The notes under the pieces: model-generated
Told to the model about the DNA's origin: nothing
Databases searched by the model: none
The model's input: only the letters and a program-made list of their open reading frames with translations
Made by a program: the position numbers and the translations under genes
Assembly (NCBI GenBank): GCA_046091285.1
Contig: JBJTBH010000158.1
Span: 1-8,592, forward strand
Source: CAIXOZ01 sp046091285
GTDB taxonomy: Bacteria; Cyanobacteriota; Cyanobacteriia; PCC-6307; Cyanobiaceae
DNA length: 8,592 nucleotides
Reading direction: 5' to 3'
In this document: positions 6,028 to 8,592 of the stretch, piece by piece
How positions within the stretch are numbered: position 1 is the first letter of the stretch
Layout: each line of letters begins with the position of its first letter

Positions 6028-7575
6028 ATGACCTACACCCTCACCACTCCGCTCTATTACGTCAACGACAGGCCCCATCTGGGGAGTGCCTACACCACCC
6101 TGGCCTGTGACGCGCTGGCCCGCTTCCATCGCCTCCGGGGTGAGCCGGTGGTGTTCGTGACCGGCTGCGATGAGCATGGTCTGAAGATTCAGCGCACGGC
6201 CGAAGCCGCCGGCGTCAGTCCACAGGAACACTGCGATGCCATCAGTCGTTCCTACCGTCAGCTCTGGGAGCGTTGGCAGATCAGCCAGGATGCCTTCATC
6301 CGCACCACAGATCCGCGCCATCGCCAGGTTGTCAACCAGTTCTTCGCCAGGGTTGAAGCCAGTGGTGATGTGATCGAGGGCCATCAGCAAGGCTGGTATT
6401 GCGTCGCCTGTGAGGAATTCAAGGATGATCCGGCTGAGGCTGAAGCACCCCAGTGCAGCATTCACCAGCGGCCGTTGGAATGGCGTGATGAAGTCAATCT
6501 TTTCTTCCGACTGTCGCGCTATCAGAAGCAAATTGAGGAGCTGATTTCACGGCCGGATTTCATTCGTCCAGCCAGCAGGCGTCGCGAGGTCGAAAATTTT
6601 GTTGCACAGGGATTGCGCGATTTTTCGATTTCACGGCGTCATGTGCCCTGGGGGCTCCCGGTGCCAGGCCATGAGGGCCATACCTTTTACGTCTGGTTTG
6701 ATGCACTGCTGGGTTATCTCACGGCCCTCCTGCCTCAGGAGGGTGCGATCGAACTCGAACAACTGGTTGAGCACGGATGGCCAGCCCAGCTTCATGTGAT
6801 CGGTAAGGATATTCTGCGTTTTCACGCGGTGTACTGGCCGGCGATGCTTCTCTCGGCCGGTCTGCCGCTGCCCGAGCAGGTGTTTGGCCATGGCTTCCTG
6901 ACCAGGGAGGGCCAGAAGATGGGCAAGTCGATCGGCAATGTTCTGGACCCTGAAGTACTTCTTGAGCGCTGTGGTCGAGATGCTGTGCGCTGGTATCTGC
7001 TGCGCGATATTCCTTTCGGAGATGATGGTGATTTTCAGCAGCAGCGCTTCATCGATCTGGTCAACAATGATCTGGCCAATACCATCGGTAATCTTCTGAA
7101 TCGCACATCCTCGATGGCGCGCCGCTGGTTTGATGGTGTGCCTCCGTCGCTGGCGGCTCAGGAGGCCAGCCATCCTTTGGCTGCGGCTTCCTTCCAGGTT
7201 CGTCAGGAGGTGATTTCCGGCTTTGAGGATCTTGATTTTCGTCGTGCCGCCGAGGCGGTGCTGCAGCTGGCGATCGCCGCCAACGGCTTCCTCAATGACC
7301 GGGCTCCCTGGAGTCGGATGAAACAGGAAGGCCAGCGCGACAACGTTGGCGATGATCTCTATGCGGTGCTTGAGGCGACGCGCTGGATCGCCCTGCTGCT
7401 GGCTCCCCTGCTGCCGGATCTTTCAGCCCGGATGCTGGAGCAGCTCGCTCAGGAGCCGCTTCAGCCGTCCGGTCCCTGGCTTCAGCAGCTCGACTGGGGG
7501 CTGCTCGCCCCGGCCCTGGCGCTGCCGGAACCGACGCCGGTGATGGGACGCCTGGACCTGGAGGATCCCCTGTGA
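6028..7575 (+). CDS. metG: Methionyl-tRNA synthetase, short form
   Basis: This cytoplasmic class I aminoacyl-tRNA synthetase joins Met to tRNA-Met using ATP. The 515 residues begin MTYTLTTPLYYVNDRPHLGS, with the HIGH-type motif as PHLGS (16-20). VTGCDEHG and FYVWFDALLGY are family motifs of the active site. A zinc knuckle is formed by C125, C128, C143 and H146 (CVAC ... CSIH), the single-zinc arrangement seen in Thermus-like enzymes. The KMSKS loop is present as KMGKS (297-301) in GQKMGKSIGNV. A helical anticodon-binding domain fills the C-terminus (NNDLANTIGNLLNRT). The protein ends near residue 515 and so lacks the extra C-terminal tRNA-binding dimerisation domain of the 677-residue E. coli enzyme. 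The start is ATG without a Shine-Dalgarno. Its stop overlaps the GTG of the lptC-like gene, so the two are translationally coupled. The stretch around 6480-6660 is noticeably richer in A/T than the flanks. Confidence 0.97.
   Translation: MTYTLTTPLYYVNDRPHLGSAYTTLACDALARFHRLRGEPVVFVTGCDEHGLKIQRTAEAAGVSPQEHCDAISRSYRQLWERWQISQDAFIRTTDPRHRQVVNQFFARVEASGDVIEGHQQGWYCVACEEFKDDPAEAEAPQCSIHQRPLEWRDEVNLFFRLSRYQKQIEELISRPDFIRPASRRREVENFVAQGLRDFSISRRHVPWGLPVPGHEGHTFYVWFDALLGYLTALLPQEGAIELEQLVEHGWPAQLHVIGKDILRFHAVYWPAMLLSAGLPLPEQVFGHGFLTREGQKMGKSIGNVLDPEVLLERCGRDAVRWYLLRDIPFGDDGDFQQQRFIDLVNNDLANTIGNLLNRTSSMARRWFDGVPPSLAAQEASHPLAAASFQVRQEVISGFEDLDFRRAAEAVLQLAIAANGFLNDRAPWSRMKQEGQRDNVGDDLYAVLEATRWIALLLAPLLPDLSARMLEQLAQEPLQPSGPWLQQLDWGLLAPALALPEPTPVMGRLDLEDPL
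7560..7565 (+). promoter_or_regulatory. Strong Shine-Dalgarno for the lptC-like gene
   Basis: GGAGGA within the last codons of metG stands 6 bases before the GTG at 7572 (7 bases from the GGAGG core), a near-ideal ribosome binding site. It decides the GTG start, which has no better in-frame alternative upstream. It is the only clear Shine-Dalgarno seen ahead of any gene in the window. Confidence 0.75.
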
Positions 7576-8592
7576 GTCTTCCCACGGCCCTGGCCGGGAT
7601 CGTGGTGCTTCTGGCGTCGATCGCTGGTTGTCTGAGCCATCCCGATCGCTCCGATGTTCCCACGCCTTTTGTTCTGCGGTCCCTGAACCTCCGCGAGCAG
7701 GACAGCGAGGGACGCCCCGCCTGGCAGGTCACCAGCCCTGAGGCCCGTTATGACATCAATCGCCGACTGGCCACGGCGGTCAGGCCTGTCGGTGTGATTT
7801 ACGCCGTCGGCAAGCCCCTCTACCAGCTGACCGCCGAACGGGCGATGGTCGTCAATGACGGTGAGGTGATTCAGCTGGAGGGTGCGGTGAGCATCCGCCG
7901 TCTCGGTGATCGGCCCGTGCAGGTGCAGGCCGAGCGGCTGCGCTGGTATCCGGCACGCTCCTGGATTGATATTGAGCATCAGCCGAGCCTTCGCGAAGGG
8001 CTCAGTCGCGTCCGCGCCGGGCAGGCCAGCATCAATCTCCGCACCGAAGTCGTGCAGCTGCGTCAGAACCCGGTGTTTGAGCGGTGGTCGACCGCTGCGC
8101 CGAGCTCCACGGCTCCTGCTCCCACTCCTGCTTCCACGGCATCACCGCCGCTGTCTCTGCAGGCCAGCCAGGCCGAATGGTCGTTGCGGTCCGGAGACTG
8201 GCGTGCGCTCGGTCCGATCCGGGGAGAGCGACGCCTCCCAGGCACGGGCGCTGGACAGACCGTGAGTGCCTCCTCGATGCGGGGCAGTTCCAGAGATCAG
8301 AACCTGGAGTTGCTGGCGCCGGTCCTTCTGATCGACCCGGCACAGACGACACGCATCGAGGCCCAGCGCACCCACATCGATCTGGTCTCCCAACGGATCG
8401 CCTCCGAGCTGCCCGTACGGGCCACCGCCGCCACGCTCGTGGTCCAGGGGTCGGGTTTCACGGTCGACCTGAAGCAGAATCAGGCCCTGATCCCAGCCGG
8501 CTGCCAGGTGCGTCAGCCGGGTTGGGAACTCCAGGCCGGTCAATGCCGCTGGAACTGGATCAGCCGTCAGATCCAGGCCGAGAACGATGTGG
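7572..8592 (+). CDS. lptC: LptC-like lipopolysaccharide export lipoprotein, partial at right edge
   Basis: In the Lpt pathway, LptC takes LPS from the LptBFG ABC transporter and passes it across the periplasm to LptA/LptD. The open frame starts at GTG 7572 and runs 340 codons to the edge without a stop. The N-terminus MSLPTALAGIVVLLASIAGC is a hydrophobic leader ending in a lipobox (IAGC, lipid-bearing Cys20), though it lacks the usual early Lys/Arg. Next comes a beta-rich LptC/OstA-like region: FVLRSLNLREQDSEGRPAWQ, VTSPEARYD, YQLTAERAMVV, VIQLEGAVSI, VQVQAERLRWYP. A Pro/Ser/Thr/Ala linker at about 174-193 leads to a second similar beta region (LELLAPVLLIDPAQTTRIEA, then TAATLVVQGSGFTVDL). 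E. coli LptC is 191 residues with one domain and a membrane helix, so this version is much larger and apparently lipid-anchored. The gene overlaps the metG stop by four bases and should share its transcript. The family call rests on repeat pattern and lipobox, not on an exact motif. Confidence 0.72.
   Translation, partial: MSLPTALAGIVVLLASIAGCLSHPDRSDVPTPFVLRSLNLREQDSEGRPAWQVTSPEARYDINRRLATAVRPVGVIYAVGKPLYQLTAERAMVVNDGEVIQLEGAVSIRRLGDRPVQVQAERLRWYPARSWIDIEHQPSLREGLSRVRAGQASINLRTEVVQLRQNPVFERWSTAAPSSTAPAPTPASTASPPLSLQASQAEWSLRSGDWRALGPIRGERRLPGTGAGQTVSASSMRGSSRDQNLELLAPVLLIDPAQTTRIEAQRTHIDLVSQRIASELPVRATAATLVVQGSGFTVDLKQNQALIPAGCQVRQPGWELQAGQCRWNWISRQIQAENDV

Noticed and set aside
5399..6028. 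Plus-strand open frame of 209 codons across the FAD gene start and the metG leader
   Set aside because: It is mostly antisense to the Rossmann-fold part of the FAD gene and has no domain character; its stop near metG is coincidental.
1..8592. Mobile elements, CRISPR arrays, tRNA/rRNA genes, toxin-antitoxin or defence modules
   Set aside because: No transposase or integrase motifs, terminal repeats, regularly spaced repeats or tRNA-like cloverleafs were seen; the gaps between genes are all shorter than 240 bases.

Overview
The window looks like ordinary chromosome from a GC-rich unicellular cyanobacterium of the Synechococcus/Cyanobium type. The reasons are GC-rich coding DNA, a 73-residue S18 and a 64-residue L33 next to an RNB-family exoribonuclease of cyanobacterial layout, a compact methionyl-tRNA synthetase, a large LptC-like lipoprotein, and the near absence of Shine-Dalgarno sequences. 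This placement comes from protein character and remembered gene order, not from a database search.

Layout, left to right. (1) Positions 1-1217, minus strand: the 5' half of pheT (phenylalanyl-tRNA synthetase beta chain), running off the left edge and interrupted by an in-frame amber codon at 249-251. (2) Positions 1218-1330: a divergent promoter region. (3) Plus strand: rpmG (L33, 1331-1525), a 239-base spacer with two small hairpins, rpsR (S18, 1765-1986) and an RNB-domain ribonuclease (2047-4155). (4) Minus strand: an FAD-dependent oxidoreductase of the FAD_oxidored type (4109-5926), whose 3' end overlaps that of the ribonuclease by 47 bases. (5) Positions 5927-6027: a second divergent promoter region. 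(6) Plus strand: metG (6028-7575), overlapped by the GTG start of an lptC-like lipoprotein gene (7572 to the right edge).

Most of the window is translation and RNA housekeeping: two aminoacyl-tRNA synthetases, two ribosomal proteins and an exoribonuclease. The FAD enzyme of unknown substrate and the outer-membrane LPS-transport gene are the exceptions. I see no mobile element, CRISPR array, tRNA/rRNA gene or defence system, and no convincing new system. The points most worth a second look are the amber codon inside the essential pheT, the codon-composition step between pheT/rpmG and rpsR onward, the overlapping ends of the RNB and FAD genes, and the single strong Shine-Dalgarno at the metG-lptC junction.
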